Part shown: one piece after another, positions 16,649 through 25,512 of the stretch
Layout: each line of letters starts with the position of its first letter
Numbering within the stretch: position 1 is the first letter of the stretch
NCBI RefSeq assembly: GCF_900110075.1
Contig: NZ_FOCJ01000002.1
Location: 186,001-250,000, forward strand
DNA: 64,000 bases
Direction: 5' to 3'
Source: Paenibacillus sp. OV219
GTDB lineage: Bacteria > Bacillota > Bacilli > Paenibacillales > Paenibacillaceae
Position numbers and translations under genes: made by a program
The notes under the pieces: model-generated
What the model was told of the DNA's origin: nothing
What the model saw: only the letters and a program-made list of their open reading frames with translations
Database searches by the model: none

Positions 16649-18874
16649 ATGACGAAACGAATAAAACTACGGACGCTACTCATTGGAGGGTTTATCACCC
16701 TCCTTTTTGTTTCCCTTGTTGGGCGAATTTATTGGGTACAAGTTGTGAAGGCAGACTTCTGGGCGGAGAAAGCAAGAGAGGTCTGGTCAAGGTCTGAGAC
16801 ATTGGTTCCGGTGCGAGGAGAGATTACGGATAGGAATGGCAACGTGCTCGCGATGGATGTTTCTGCCTATACGATCGCTCTGAATCCGCAAGTCATTCAT
16901 ACGCTGAAGCTCGAAGACGTAATCGTGAGCAAATTAAACGTCGTGCTGGGCAAGACGAAGAGCTCGCTTAACGAGCTGCTTGATGAGAAGCAGAAGAACG
17001 GTGAGTATTACAAGCAGCGTGAGGTGCGTAAGGAAGGCTGGAAGATCGATAAGTCGGTCGCTGATCGCATCGTTAAATTCCGTGAGGATTTGAAGAAGCA
17101 GACGGGGCAAAAGGATGTCGGCATCTACTTAATTGATCAGAAGAAACGGTTTTATCCGAAAGGCGATCTGGCCGCGCATGTCATTGGTTACGAGGATAAG
17201 GACGGTAACGCCATCATGGGACTGGAAGCGTCGCTTAATAAGGAGCTTAGCGGCGTGGAAGGCCATATCAAGTATGAGCGCGACGGTAACGGCGTCATAC
17301 TGGACAATGGGACTGTCAGCTTCACCCCTTCGGTCGACGGTAAAAATGTGAAGCTGACGATCGATACGGATATTCAGCATTACATTGAAGATGCGCTGAA
17401 AGAAACGTACGAGAAATATAAGCCGAAGAGCATTACAGCAATTGCTGCGGATCCGCAAACGATGGAGATCCTCGGTATGGCGAATATGCCAGATTTTAAT
17501 CCGAATTCGTACTGGACCGCACCGCAAGAGAACTTTTATGATCATTCGATTAAATCGTTGTACGAGCCAGGCTCTACGTTTAAGATTGTTACGCTCTCCG
17601 GCACCGTTCAGGAAGGGATGTTCAATCCGAACGAGACATACAAATCCGGTAAAATCAAACTACCAGGCGGGCAAATTCACGATATTGAGCGCAACGGATG
17701 GGGGACCATCTCGTTCCTGGAAGGTCTGAAGCGCTCGAGTAACGTTGCGTTCGTCAAGCTAGGCTACGAGCGGTTGAAGGCAGACAAACTGATGGATTAT
17801 ATCCTGAAGTTCGGCTTCAACCAGAAGACAGGCATCGAGCTGCCAGGCGAGATCAAAGGTGACATCAGCTTCAACCCGAGCTACCCGACAGAGGTTGCGA
17901 CAGCTGCGTTCGGTCAAGGTAGAGTTCAAGTAACGCCGATTCAGCAGGTTGCTGCTGTTGCGGCTGTAGCGAATGGCGGCAAGCTGCTCGTTCCCCATCT
18001 CGTGAAAGAGATCGAAGATCCGGTTACTAAGAAAGTGCAAGTCGTTAAGCCGCAGGTCGTACGCCAAGTTATTTCTGAGAAGACGGCGAATCAAGTCGAT
18101 GAATATTTGGAGCAAGTCGTCTCCGACCAGAAGATCGGCACAGGCCGCAGAGCGTTTATCGATGGCTACCGAGTCGCGGGTAAGACAGGTACAGCTCAGA
18201 AGGTTATTAACGGTAAATATTCCGAGGATAAATACGTCATCTCCTTTATTGGTTTTGCGCCAGTTGGCGATCCGAAGATCGTGCTCTACCTCGTTATGGA
18301 CGAACCTAACGACCGTATGGCATCCGGTGGGGTGGTAATGGCGCCGCTCTTCAAGCAAATCGTGTCGCAAAGTCTGCGCCATATGGGCGTTGATCCGGTG
18401 ACGCCTATTACGACAACAAGCGACGGGGCAGAGAACAAGGAACAGACCGTTGAGGTTCCAGATGTTCAGAAAGTGAGTGTAAAAGAAGCGACGGACAAGC
18501 TCAAAGCGAAACAGCTGGATTATGAAACCGTCGGCAAAGGACAAACAGTGCTCAAGCAAATTCCGAGTGCTGGTACGCCTGTAAGTCCGGAACAGCGGAT
18601 TTACTTGCTGACGGAGGACCGCTCTAAGCTGCCGGTTCCGAATATGATCGGCTTATCGCTCCGCGATGCGCTGGAGATGTGCTCCGTATTGCAGATAAAG
18701 TGTGTTACCACAGGCGAAGGCTTCGTCACTTCACAAACACTAGTCAACCAAAAAGGCGTCAAGCAACTGAAGCTTACGCTGTCTCCTCCAAAAGAGCAGA
18801 TCGAGCAGCAATCCGCCTCGGATGAAGCTGACGATAACGCAACAGATGGAGCAGGTGACAATAATAGCGAGTAA
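16649..18874 (+). CDS. pbpB: Division-specific penicillin-binding protein with PASTA domains (PBP2B type)
   Basis: A 741-aa class B transpeptidase that crosslinks septal peptidoglycan. It has an N-terminal transmembrane anchor (about residues 9-28), then a dimerisation/pedestal domain with RGEITDRNGNVLA (about 56-68). The transpeptidase domain has the active-site S309-T-F-K312, the SSN triad near 363 and the KTGTA motif near 512. Two C-terminal PASTA repeats follow (about 600-655 and 660-715) and an acidic tail. The short start region carries an intrinsic-terminator-like hairpin in its transmembrane codons (16685-16712). It starts 11 bases after ftsL and is followed by a hairpin at 18881-18909. 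PBP2B is essential for division in B. subtilis. Confidence 0.95.
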   Translation: MTKRIKLRTLLIGGFITLLFVSLVGRIYWVQVVKADFWAEKAREVWSRSETLVPVRGEITDRNGNVLAMDVSAYTIALNPQVIHTLKLEDVIVSKLNVVLGKTKSSLNELLDEKQKNGEYYKQREVRKEGWKIDKSVADRIVKFREDLKKQTGQKDVGIYLIDQKKRFYPKGDLAAHVIGYEDKDGNAIMGLEASLNKELSGVEGHIKYERDGNGVILDNGTVSFTPSVDGKNVKLTIDTDIQHYIEDALKETYEKYKPKSITAIAADPQTMEILGMANMPDFNPNSYWTAPQENFYDHSIKSLYEPGSTFKIVTLSGTVQEGMFNPNETYKSGKIKLPGGQIHDIERNGWGTISFLEGLKRSSNVAFVKLGYERLKADKLMDYILKFGFNQKTGIELPGEIKGDISFNPSYPTEVATAAFGQGRVQVTPIQQVAAVAAVANGGKLLVPHLVKEIEDPVTKKVQVVKPQVVRQVISEKTANQVDEYLEQVVSDQKIGTGRRAFIDGYRVAGKTGTAQKVINGKYSEDKYVISFIGFAPVGDPKIVLYLVMDEPNDRMASGGVVMAPLFKQIVSQSLRHMGVDPVTPITTTSDGAENKEQTVEVPDVQKVSVKEATDKLKAKQLDYETVGKGQTVLKQIPSAGTPVSPEQRIYLLTEDRSKLPVPNMIGLSLRDALEMCSVLQIKCVTTGEGFVTSQTLVNQKGVKQLKLTLSPPKEQIEQQSASDEADDNATDGAGDNNSE
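16685..16712 (+). other. Terminator-like hairpin inside the pbpB coding start
   Basis: GGAGGGT (16685-16691) pairs perfectly with ACCCTCC (16697-16703) around TTATC, followed by TTTTTGTTT. The shape is that of a small intrinsic terminator, but it lies in codons 13-22 of pbpB, encoding part of the membrane helix. Confidence 0.45.
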
Positions 18875-18880
18875 AACGTG

Positions 18881-18909
18881 AGAGGGTTAGCTTGTTCTAA
18901 CCCTCTTTC
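18881..18909 (+). terminator. Terminator-like hairpin after pbpB
   Basis: AGAGGGTTAG (18881-18890) pairs perfectly with CTAACCCTCT (18897-18906). Only a short TTT follows, so termination may be partial, allowing some read-through to spoVD. Confidence 0.6.
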
Positions 18910-19033
18910 GCTGCGAATAGGCTTGGATTAGAAACGGTCGGACAAGGGCCTGCTTTGCTGTTTTTGCGCTTTTGCTGCATGAGCGAGGTATGGCCTTTTT
19001 TTTGAAGTTATTTCTCTGTACGAAGCGCAGCGC

Positions 19034-19099
19034 CGGCAATCTCGAATGGGAACGACTTTTGTGTAAGCACAAGGGGAGTGACCATCGAGATTGCCGTGC
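19034..19099. other. Long imperfect inverted repeat between pbpB and spoVD
   Basis: CGGCAATCTCGA at 19034-19045 pairs with TCGAGATTGCCG at 19085-19096. With the adjacent ATGG/CCAT the stem is 15 bp with one bulged A. A smaller hairpin with G-U pairs (TTTTGTG/CACAAGG) sits in the loop. It ends about 70 bases before the spoVD start. It may be an RNA leader structure or an operator; I could not identify a factor. Confidence 0.5.
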
Positions 19100-19170
19100 G
19101 GAGTGAAATTGTGCTGAGGAATGTACTTCAAACATGTCCGTACCGAGCGAGCTATTCGGAGGGGATCAAC

Positions 19171-21120
19171 ATGGTGAAAGTATCAAAGGTGACGATCAGG
19201 CGCCGTCTGTTCACGGCGCTTCTCATTGGTGTTCTCGCGTTCAGTTCGCTGGCTGCGAGACTTGGTTATGTGCAGCTGTACAAGGGCAGTGAGCTGGCGA
19301 AGATGGCGGAGGATTCCTGGCGTAGGGAAATTCCGTTCTCGGCGAAGCGGGGCGAGATATTGGATCGTAACGGCTCCATGCTTGCGTATAATATAAGCTC
19401 ACCGACCATTATGGCGATTCCCGCGCAGATTGAGGATGCGAAGACGACGGCGACGAAGCTAGCGAACGTGCTTGGCATGACGGAAGATTCGATTTTTACG
19501 ACCATCAAGAAACGGCAGTCCGTTGTTAGGATTCAGCCTGGAGGACGGAAGATCACGCCGGAGAAGGCGCAGCAGGTTCGTGATTTGAATTTGCCTGGCA
19601 TCGTTGTAGCGGAGGACAACAAACGATATTATCCGATGGGTAGCCTTGCTTCCCATGTGCTTGGATTCACAGGCATTGATAATCAAGGCTTGACTGGCCT
19701 CGAAGCCAAATATAACGATCAGCTCAAAGGCATTAACGGAAACATTTCGTATCTCTCAGATAATAAAGGCGATCAGATTGCGGGCTCGGCGGATACGTAT
19801 TTGAAGCCGAAGGACGGGCTCAATCTGGAGCTTACCATCGACAAACAGGTTCAAACCATTATTGAACGCGAGCTCGACCAAGCGATGGTCAAGTTTCAAG
19901 CCGACAATATTATTGCGATCGCGATGGACCCAAACAACGGGGAAATTCTCGGTATGGCGAGCAGACCGACCTTTGAGCCGGATAAATACCGCGACGTTGA
20001 TCCGCAAATCTACAACCGCAACCTGCCGATCTGGATGACGTACGAGCCTGGTTCCACGTTCAAGATCATCACGCTCGCAGCGGCACTTGAAGAAGGCAAA
20101 GTGAATTTGACGACCGACCATTTCTTCGATCCCGGCTCGGTAGAAATTGGCGGGGCGCGGCTGCGCTGCTGGAAGAAAGGCGGCCATGGCAGCCAGACCT
20201 TTCTTGAAGTGGTGCAGAACTCCTGTAACCCGGGCTTCGTTGCACTCGGCAACAGACTTGGCAAAGAGAAGCTTTTTGACTATATTAAAAACTTCGGTTT
20301 CGGTAAGAAAACAGGTATTGACCTGAACGGTGAAGAGAACGGCATCATGTTCAAGATGAGCCAGGTTGGACCGGTTGAGCTTGCAACAACTGCGTTCGGT
20401 CAAGGCGTATCCGTAACGCCGATTCAACAGATTACCGCTGTTTCAGCTGCGATTAATGGGGGTACTTTGTATAAGCCCCATGTTGCCAAAGGTTTCATAA
20501 ATCCCGAGACGGGGGAGACGGTTAGCAAAGTAGAGCCGGAAGTGGTCCGCAAAGTCATCTCCGAGGATACGAGCAAGCAGGTGCGAGAAGCGCTTGAGAG
20601 CGTCGTTGCCAAAGGAACAGGGCGCAACGCATTCATCGACGGTTATCGTGTAGGCGGCAAGACCGGTACCGCGCAGAAGGTTATTAACGGTCGCTATTCT
20701 CCTAACGAGCACATCGTATCTTTTGTCGGCTTTGCACCTGCGGATGATCCGAAGATCGTCGTCTATGTCGCCGTTGATAACCCGCAGGGCATTCAATTCG
20801 GGGGCGTCGTTGCAGCACCGATTGTCCATAACATCCTGGAAGATTCTCTCCCGTATATGGGGGTTGCTCCTAGAAAGACGCAGATTAGCAAAGAGTACAA
20901 ATATGGCGAGACTCCAATTGTAGAAGTGCCGAACCTCGTCGGTAAGACGGTGTCGGATATATACGAGGATCTCAATATGAACTTTAACCTGTCGTCTGCA
21001 GGCAGTGGAGATACCGTCATTCGGCAGTCACCGGCGCCAGGAACCCGAGTGGATCGAGGGTCAACCATTCGGATTTATTTGGCAAAAGACAATGATGAAA
21101 GCAATGTTCCAAGGCCATAA
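19171..21120 (+). CDS. spoVD: Stage V sporulation protein D (SpoVD)
   Basis: A 649-aa sporulation-specific class B penicillin-binding protein needed for spore cortex synthesis. It has an N-terminal membrane anchor (about residues 9-29), RGEILDRNGSMLAYN (about 60-74), active-site S295-T-F-K298, and KTGTA in the C-terminal third. One PASTA domain follows (about 585-640). Cys333 and Cys352 match the redox-controlled cysteine pair of B. subtilis SpoVD, which StoA reduces. The start at 19171 follows GGAGGGG; an in-frame ATG at 19078 would add 31 residues through the inverted repeat. Length agrees with B. subtilis (646 aa). It lies between pbpB and murE as in Bacillus. Confidence 0.95.
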   Translation: MVKVSKVTIRRRLFTALLIGVLAFSSLAARLGYVQLYKGSELAKMAEDSWRREIPFSAKRGEILDRNGSMLAYNISSPTIMAIPAQIEDAKTTATKLANVLGMTEDSIFTTIKKRQSVVRIQPGGRKITPEKAQQVRDLNLPGIVVAEDNKRYYPMGSLASHVLGFTGIDNQGLTGLEAKYNDQLKGINGNISYLSDNKGDQIAGSADTYLKPKDGLNLELTIDKQVQTIIERELDQAMVKFQADNIIAIAMDPNNGEILGMASRPTFEPDKYRDVDPQIYNRNLPIWMTYEPGSTFKIITLAAALEEGKVNLTTDHFFDPGSVEIGGARLRCWKKGGHGSQTFLEVVQNSCNPGFVALGNRLGKEKLFDYIKNFGFGKKTGIDLNGEENGIMFKMSQVGPVELATTAFGQGVSVTPIQQITAVSAAINGGTLYKPHVAKGFINPETGETVSKVEPEVVRKVISEDTSKQVREALESVVAKGTGRNAFIDGYRVGGKTGTAQKVINGRYSPNEHIVSFVGFAPADDPKIVVYVAVDNPQGIQFGGVVAAPIVHNILEDSLPYMGVAPRKTQISKEYKYGETPIVEVPNLVGKTVSDIYEDLNMNFNLSSAGSGDTVIRQSPAPGTRVDRGSTIRIYLAKDNDESNVPRP

Positions 21121-21223
21121 TGAGTATAGATAGAGAAGTAGGCTGCGTACGAAAGAACGCGTGAGGCCGCTTCGCTAGCGGGCCGCACTCAGCTTGATCT
21201 GCTCATGGGAGGGGACGACTGAG

Positions 21224-22711
21224 ATGGTGCGAGTGGAACAATTGGCCGCTTTGCTGCTCACCGCCGTACTTTGCGGAGAGGGTTCAGCGGAAATAAGCAG
21301 TATAGAAACTGATTCCCGTGAAGTTACAGCCGGTGCGCTGTTCATCTGTTTGCGGGGACATAAAGTGGATGGTCATCAGTTTGCGGCACAGGCGCTGGAG
21401 CGGGGAGCTTCGGCGATTGTCGTCGAACGACTGCTTGATTTGCCAGTTCCGCAAATTGTTGTGAAGGACAGCCGTCATGCGATGGCAGTCATCGCCGATC
21501 ATTATTTCGGATATCCGAGCAAGCAGCTGAGGCTGATTGGGGTGACCGGCACGAATGGCAAAACGACGACGACGTATCTCATTGAGCGAATATTGTGCGA
21601 TGCTGGACATTTGCCAGGCGTAATTGGAACCGTAGAGATGCGGTATGCAGGCAGCACATATCCGATGTCAGGGACGACACCTGAGGCGCTTCAGCTGCAG
21701 CGTTCGCTTGCTTCGATGGTGGATAGCGGCTGCGATTACTGCGTGATGGAAGTGTCCTCGCACGCGCTTGAGCAAGGTAGAGTCAAAGGAAGCCGATATC
21801 GGACTGCGATTTTCACGAATTTGACGCAGGATCATCTCGACTATCATCAGACGATGGAGAAATACGCAGCCGCAAAGAGTCTCCTATTCTCGAGACTTGG
21901 CAATGAGTTCGGCGCAGCTCCAGAGGAACGGCTCTATGCCGTACTCAACGCAGATGATGATGCCTCGCCGAAGTACGCGAGTGTGACAGCGGCAGAAGTC
22001 ATCACATATGGTCTTGACCATGACGCTGACGTCCGGGCAAGCGCAGTCCGCATTACAGCGCACGGCACCGCATTCCATGTCGATACGTTCGCAGGCTCGG
22101 TGGATATTACGCTTCGTATGGCGGGCAAGTATAACGTATATAACGCGCTTTGTGCGATTAGTGCTGCTCTAATTGAAGGTATTCCTTTGCTGCAAATCAA
22201 GCAGAGCCTTGAATCGCTTCCTGGCGTTCCGGGTAGAGTCGAGGCGGTGCAAGCCGGACAGCCGTTTGCGGTTATCGTCGATTACGCGCATACGCCTGAT
22301 GGGCTCGAGAACGTGCTTACAGCGGTCAAGGAGTTCTCGGCCGGACGCCTTATTTGCGTATTTGGATGTGGTGGTGACCGCGACCGAACGAAACGTCCGC
22401 TCATGGGGCAAATAGCGGCGCGTTATGCGGATTATTGCTTTATTACATCGGATAATCCACGCACCGAAGATCCGCTCCGTATCCTGCTTGATGTCGAAGC
22501 GGGGCTTATCCAGGATGAAGTCGCAAGCAATCGCTATGAATTGTTGGAAGATAGGCGGCTTGCGATACAAAAAGCGGTTGAAATGGCTGGTCCTGACGAT
22601 GTAGTATTAATTGCGGGGAAAGGCCATGAAACCTACCAGGATATTGGCGGCGTCAAGCATCCTTTCGACGACCGTGAAGTGGCTAAAGAAGCGATAAGGA
22701 GTCTTTCATAG
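21224..22711 (+). CDS. murE: UDP-MurNAc-tripeptide synthetase MurE (meso-DAP type)
   Basis: A 495-aa cytoplasmic Mur ligase adding meso-diaminopimelate to UDP-MurNAc-L-Ala-D-Glu. The ATP loop GVTGTNGKTTT lies at about residues 106-116, and the dipeptide-binding DNPRTEDP motif (about 410-417) is the mark of mDAP- rather than Lys-adding enzymes. IDYAHTPDGL (near 350) is also typical. ATG 21224 is preceded by GGGAGGGG; a start at 21194 would lie upstream of it. A GC-rich intercistronic hairpin (around 21161-21191) separates it from spoVD. The stop overlaps the murF GTG by one base. Confidence 0.96.
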   Translation: MVRVEQLAALLLTAVLCGEGSAEISSIETDSREVTAGALFICLRGHKVDGHQFAAQALERGASAIVVERLLDLPVPQIVVKDSRHAMAVIADHYFGYPSKQLRLIGVTGTNGKTTTTYLIERILCDAGHLPGVIGTVEMRYAGSTYPMSGTTPEALQLQRSLASMVDSGCDYCVMEVSSHALEQGRVKGSRYRTAIFTNLTQDHLDYHQTMEKYAAAKSLLFSRLGNEFGAAPEERLYAVLNADDDASPKYASVTAAEVITYGLDHDADVRASAVRITAHGTAFHVDTFAGSVDITLRMAGKYNVYNALCAISAALIEGIPLLQIKQSLESLPGVPGRVEAVQAGQPFAVIVDYAHTPDGLENVLTAVKEFSAGRLICVFGCGGDRDRTKRPLMGQIAARYADYCFITSDNPRTEDPLRILLDVEAGLIQDEVASNRYELLEDRRLAIQKAVEMAGPDDVVLIAGKGHETYQDIGGVKHPFDDREVAKEAIRSLS

Positions 22712-24129
22712 TGATTAGAAGAACGATTAGCGAGATTGCCGCCATGTGCGGCGGGACGATTCATCATAATAATGCAGGAGATCCGCTAGTTAGCGGCGTT
22801 ACAATCAATTCGCGCCAAGTAACGCCCGGGCAGCTGTTTATCCCGATTAAGGGCGAAAACTTCGACGGGCATGATTTTGCCGTTTCGGGAATTGAGAACG
22901 GTGCGATCGGCACGCTGTGGCAGCGGGATAAGGAGCTTCCGGATGCGCTGGCGAATGTACCGGTCGTGCTTGTCGACGATACGACAGCAGCATTGCAACA
23001 GCTTGCGGCTACTTATCGGGATGGGCTGAACTTGCGCGTCGTCGGCGTGACTGGCAGCAATGGCAAGACTTCGACGAAGGATATGGTCGCTGCTGTGCTG
23101 TCCGGCGCTCTCCGCGTGCATAAGACAGACGGCAACTATAACAATCACATCGGCTTGCCGCTCACGTTGCTCGATCTGAGCGAGGATGTCGACGCAGTCG
23201 TGCTTGAGATGGGAATGAGCGAGTTCGGCGAGATCGACCTGCTTACTCGTCTGGCTAAGCCGGATGTTGCAATCATTACGAATATTGGCGATGCGCATAT
23301 GCAGCAGCTCGGTTCACGCGCGGGCATAGCCAAAGCGAAGCTGGAAATTGTCGCAGGCTTGCGGGAAGGCGGCTTGCTGCTCGTTAACGGCGATGAGCCG
23401 CTGCTGCATGAGGGTCTTGCGCAGACGGCGCTCCCTGAAGGTGTAGAAGTGCAGACGTTCGGGCTAGGCAGCGACAATCAATGGACGGCAGAAGCGGTGA
23501 CGGGAGATGCGATCTCTTCGACGTTTGACGTGAAAGGCCAAAATGGGCTCTTGCGTATTGCACTCCCGGTTGCCGGCGCTCATAATGTATCTAATGTCTT
23601 GGCAGCTATTGCAGCAGCCAAGAAGCTTGGCGTGCAAGATGACGTCATTCGCGAAGGTATTCATGGGCTGAAGCTGACCGGTATGCGCATTGAACCTATT
23701 CGTGCGTATAATGGAGCAATGGTGCTTAACGATGCATACAACTCGAATCCGACAGCTGTCCGCGCTGCGATTGACCTGCTTGCCGGCTTATCCGGCTACA
23801 GACGCAAGTGGCTCGTCCTCGGCGATATGCTAGAGCTGGGACCAGACGAAGCTGCCATGCACGGGGAAATCGGCGCCTATGTGACGCCGGATAAAGTGGA
23901 TGCCGTACTTACATACGGCCCGCTGTCGCAGCATACGGCATCAGAGGCTGCGAAGCATTTTGAGGGAAAAATAGCTGCTCAGGGGGAAAAGCAAGTGTGT
24001 GCGTTCGAAGATAAAAATGAACTTGCACAATGGCTCCGCGCGCGAGTAGCGCCGGAGGATCTCGTATTGGTGAAAGGGTCACGCGGCATGCGCATGGAAG
24101 AAATCGTCCATAGTCTGCAAAGCGTGTAG
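22711..24129 (+). CDS. murF: UDP-MurNAc-tripeptide D-alanyl-D-alanine ligase MurF
   Basis: A 472-aa Mur ligase that adds D-Ala-D-Ala to the UDP-MurNAc-tripeptide, the last cytoplasmic step before MraY. The ATP-binding motif GVTGSNGKTSTKDM lies at about residues 111-124. The NYNNHIGLPLTLL stretch (near 145) and LNDAYNSNPTAVRAAIDLL (near 340) are typical of MurF. GTG start at 22711 overlaps the murE stop (TAGTG), which implies translational coupling. Followed by mraY after 10 bases. Confidence 0.96.
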   Translation: MIRRTISEIAAMCGGTIHHNNAGDPLVSGVTINSRQVTPGQLFIPIKGENFDGHDFAVSGIENGAIGTLWQRDKELPDALANVPVVLVDDTTAALQQLAATYRDGLNLRVVGVTGSNGKTSTKDMVAAVLSGALRVHKTDGNYNNHIGLPLTLLDLSEDVDAVVLEMGMSEFGEIDLLTRLAKPDVAIITNIGDAHMQQLGSRAGIAKAKLEIVAGLREGGLLLVNGDEPLLHEGLAQTALPEGVEVQTFGLGSDNQWTAEAVTGDAISSTFDVKGQNGLLRIALPVAGAHNVSNVLAAIAAAKKLGVQDDVIREGIHGLKLTGMRIEPIRAYNGAMVLNDAYNSNPTAVRAAIDLLAGLSGYRRKWLVLGDMLELGPDEAAMHGEIGAYVTPDKVDAVLTYGPLSQHTASEAAKHFEGKIAAQGEKQVCAFEDKNELAQWLRARVAPEDLVLVKGSRGMRMEEIVHSLQSV

Positions 24130-24139
24130 GGGTGAAATT

Positions 24140-25096
24140 ATGGACGTAAAGGTCATTCTACTGTCTATCGGCGCTTCTTTCATGCTTGCAATTTTGTTCG
24201 GACCTTTGTTCATCCCGCTGCTGAGACGGCTGAAGTTCGGTCAACAGATCCGTACAGACGGCCCGCAAAGCCATTTGAAGAAATCAGGTACGCCAACGAT
24301 GGGCGGCGTTATCATTATGCTCGCCGTGCTTCTGGCATTCTTAAAATTCTCCGATAAGACGTCGGAATTCTGGGTGCTGCTCATTGCATCGCTCGGGTTT
24401 GGGCTTGTCGGATTTTTAGATGATTATGTCAAAATCGTATTTAAACGGTCTCTCGGCCTGACTGCGATGCAGAAGCTAATTGGTCAGCTGTTATTTTCCG
24501 TTATTATATGTATACTGCTTCATCAGATGCATCACAGTACGGTAGTTAGCATTCCAGGCACGTCGTTTGAGCTGGACTTCGGCTGGTTCTACTATGTATT
24601 CGTCGTCATAATGTTGTTCGGTACGACAAATGCAGTCAACTTCACGGATGGAGTAGACGGCCTGCTTGCAGGGACAGGCGCAGTCGCGTTCGCGGCGTTC
24701 GCGATTCTCGCTTTGCATGCAAGCGAGCATGAATCGGCGATCTTCTCAGCAACAATGATCGGCGCGATGCTGGGCTTCCTCGTGTTCAACGCTCATCCGG
24801 CGAAGGTGTTCATGGGCGATACAGGCTCGCTCGGCATCGGCGGCGGCATGGCGGCTGTGGCGATATTGACGAAGACAGAGATTTTGCTCGTTATTATCGG
24901 CGGCGTGTTCGTTCTCGAGATGCTGTCGGTTATTCTGCAGGTTGGCTCGTTCAAGCTGAGAGGCAAGCGGATCTTCAAAATGAGCCCAATTCATCATCAT
25001 TTCGAGCTGTCCGGCTGGTCGGAGTGGAAGGTTGTCACTTCGTTCTGGATTGTAGGGATTGTGTTCGCGGCGATCGGGTTGTTGTTGGGCCGCTAA
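24140..25096 (+). CDS. mraY: Phospho-N-acetylmuramoyl-pentapeptide transferase MraY
   Basis: A 318-aa polytopic membrane enzyme (about ten helices) transferring phospho-MurNAc-pentapeptide to undecaprenyl phosphate to make lipid I. Key sites are the GTPTMGG loop (about residues 50-56), FLDDYVK (about 93-99, catalytic-region Asp pair), NAVNFTDGVDGLL (about 164-176), FMGDTGSLGIGG (about 225-236) and the HHHFE motif (about 284-288). AGGGGTG precedes the start. In the usual dcw order murD should follow almost at once; here a 416-base gene-free spacer intervenes. Confidence 0.97.
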   Translation: MDVKVILLSIGASFMLAILFGPLFIPLLRRLKFGQQIRTDGPQSHLKKSGTPTMGGVIIMLAVLLAFLKFSDKTSEFWVLLIASLGFGLVGFLDDYVKIVFKRSLGLTAMQKLIGQLLFSVIICILLHQMHHSTVVSIPGTSFELDFGWFYYVFVVIMLFGTTNAVNFTDGVDGLLAGTGAVAFAAFAILALHASEHESAIFSATMIGAMLGFLVFNAHPAKVFMGDTGSLGIGGGMAAVAILTKTEILLVIIGGVFVLEMLSVILQVGSFKLRGKRIFKMSPIHHHFELSGWSEWKVVTSFWIVGIVFAAIGLLLGR

Positions 25097-25512
25097 TGCA
25101 GTTGTCCCGCAGGGGCCATGCTTTAGTGGGCTCGCAGAGTTCATAGGTCCTGTAAGGGACGAGGCAGCGGAGCTGCCAACCAACTAACTTCCAAGCACCA
25201 GCTGGAAGCGTGTCCCGCGAAGGACGAAAGCGATCCAATCGTACACGTAACTATCCACGCGCCTCTGCAGCCCGGACGTTCCTCATGACGAAGTCCAGGT
25301 AGCACAGGCGCGTAAATCGTAAAGTCAGTCCCGCAAGGGACTTCGAGCACCTCCACCAAATCCAATAGGAGCGCCTCTGTCACTCGAACGTTTCACCTTC
25401 CGGGTGGGGCCCCAGTAAATAGGGGATGCGTAGCAATAGTTGGTAAACCCTCGGGGTCCCCCTTTCCAAGGGGGATTTAGGGGGATCGCACTTTTTAAAG
25501 GAGTGAAGTAAT
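25097..25512. other. Hairpin-rich non-coding spacer between mraY and murD
   Basis: No supported gene in 416 bases. At least five hairpins are visible. (1) GTCCT/GGGAC with loop GTAA (25147-25160). (2) GGCAGC/GCTGCC with loop GGA (25163-25177). (3) CTTCCA/TGGAAG (25188-25208). (4) CGCGCCT/AGGCGCG (25258-25312), enclosing an inner GGAC/GTCC. (5) AGTCCC/GGGACT with a GCAA tetraloop (25327-25342). A GTCCC...GGAC pair also occurs at 25212-25225, and a weaker GTCCC copy at 25103. At the right end (25456-25492) lies a GGTCCCCCTT/AAGGGGGA palindrome with a second AGGGGG, resembling widespread short interspersed repeats in bacteria. It could be a mosaic of such repeats or a structured RNA. I see no tRNA, promoter or terminator I would defend. 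Confidence 0.6.
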
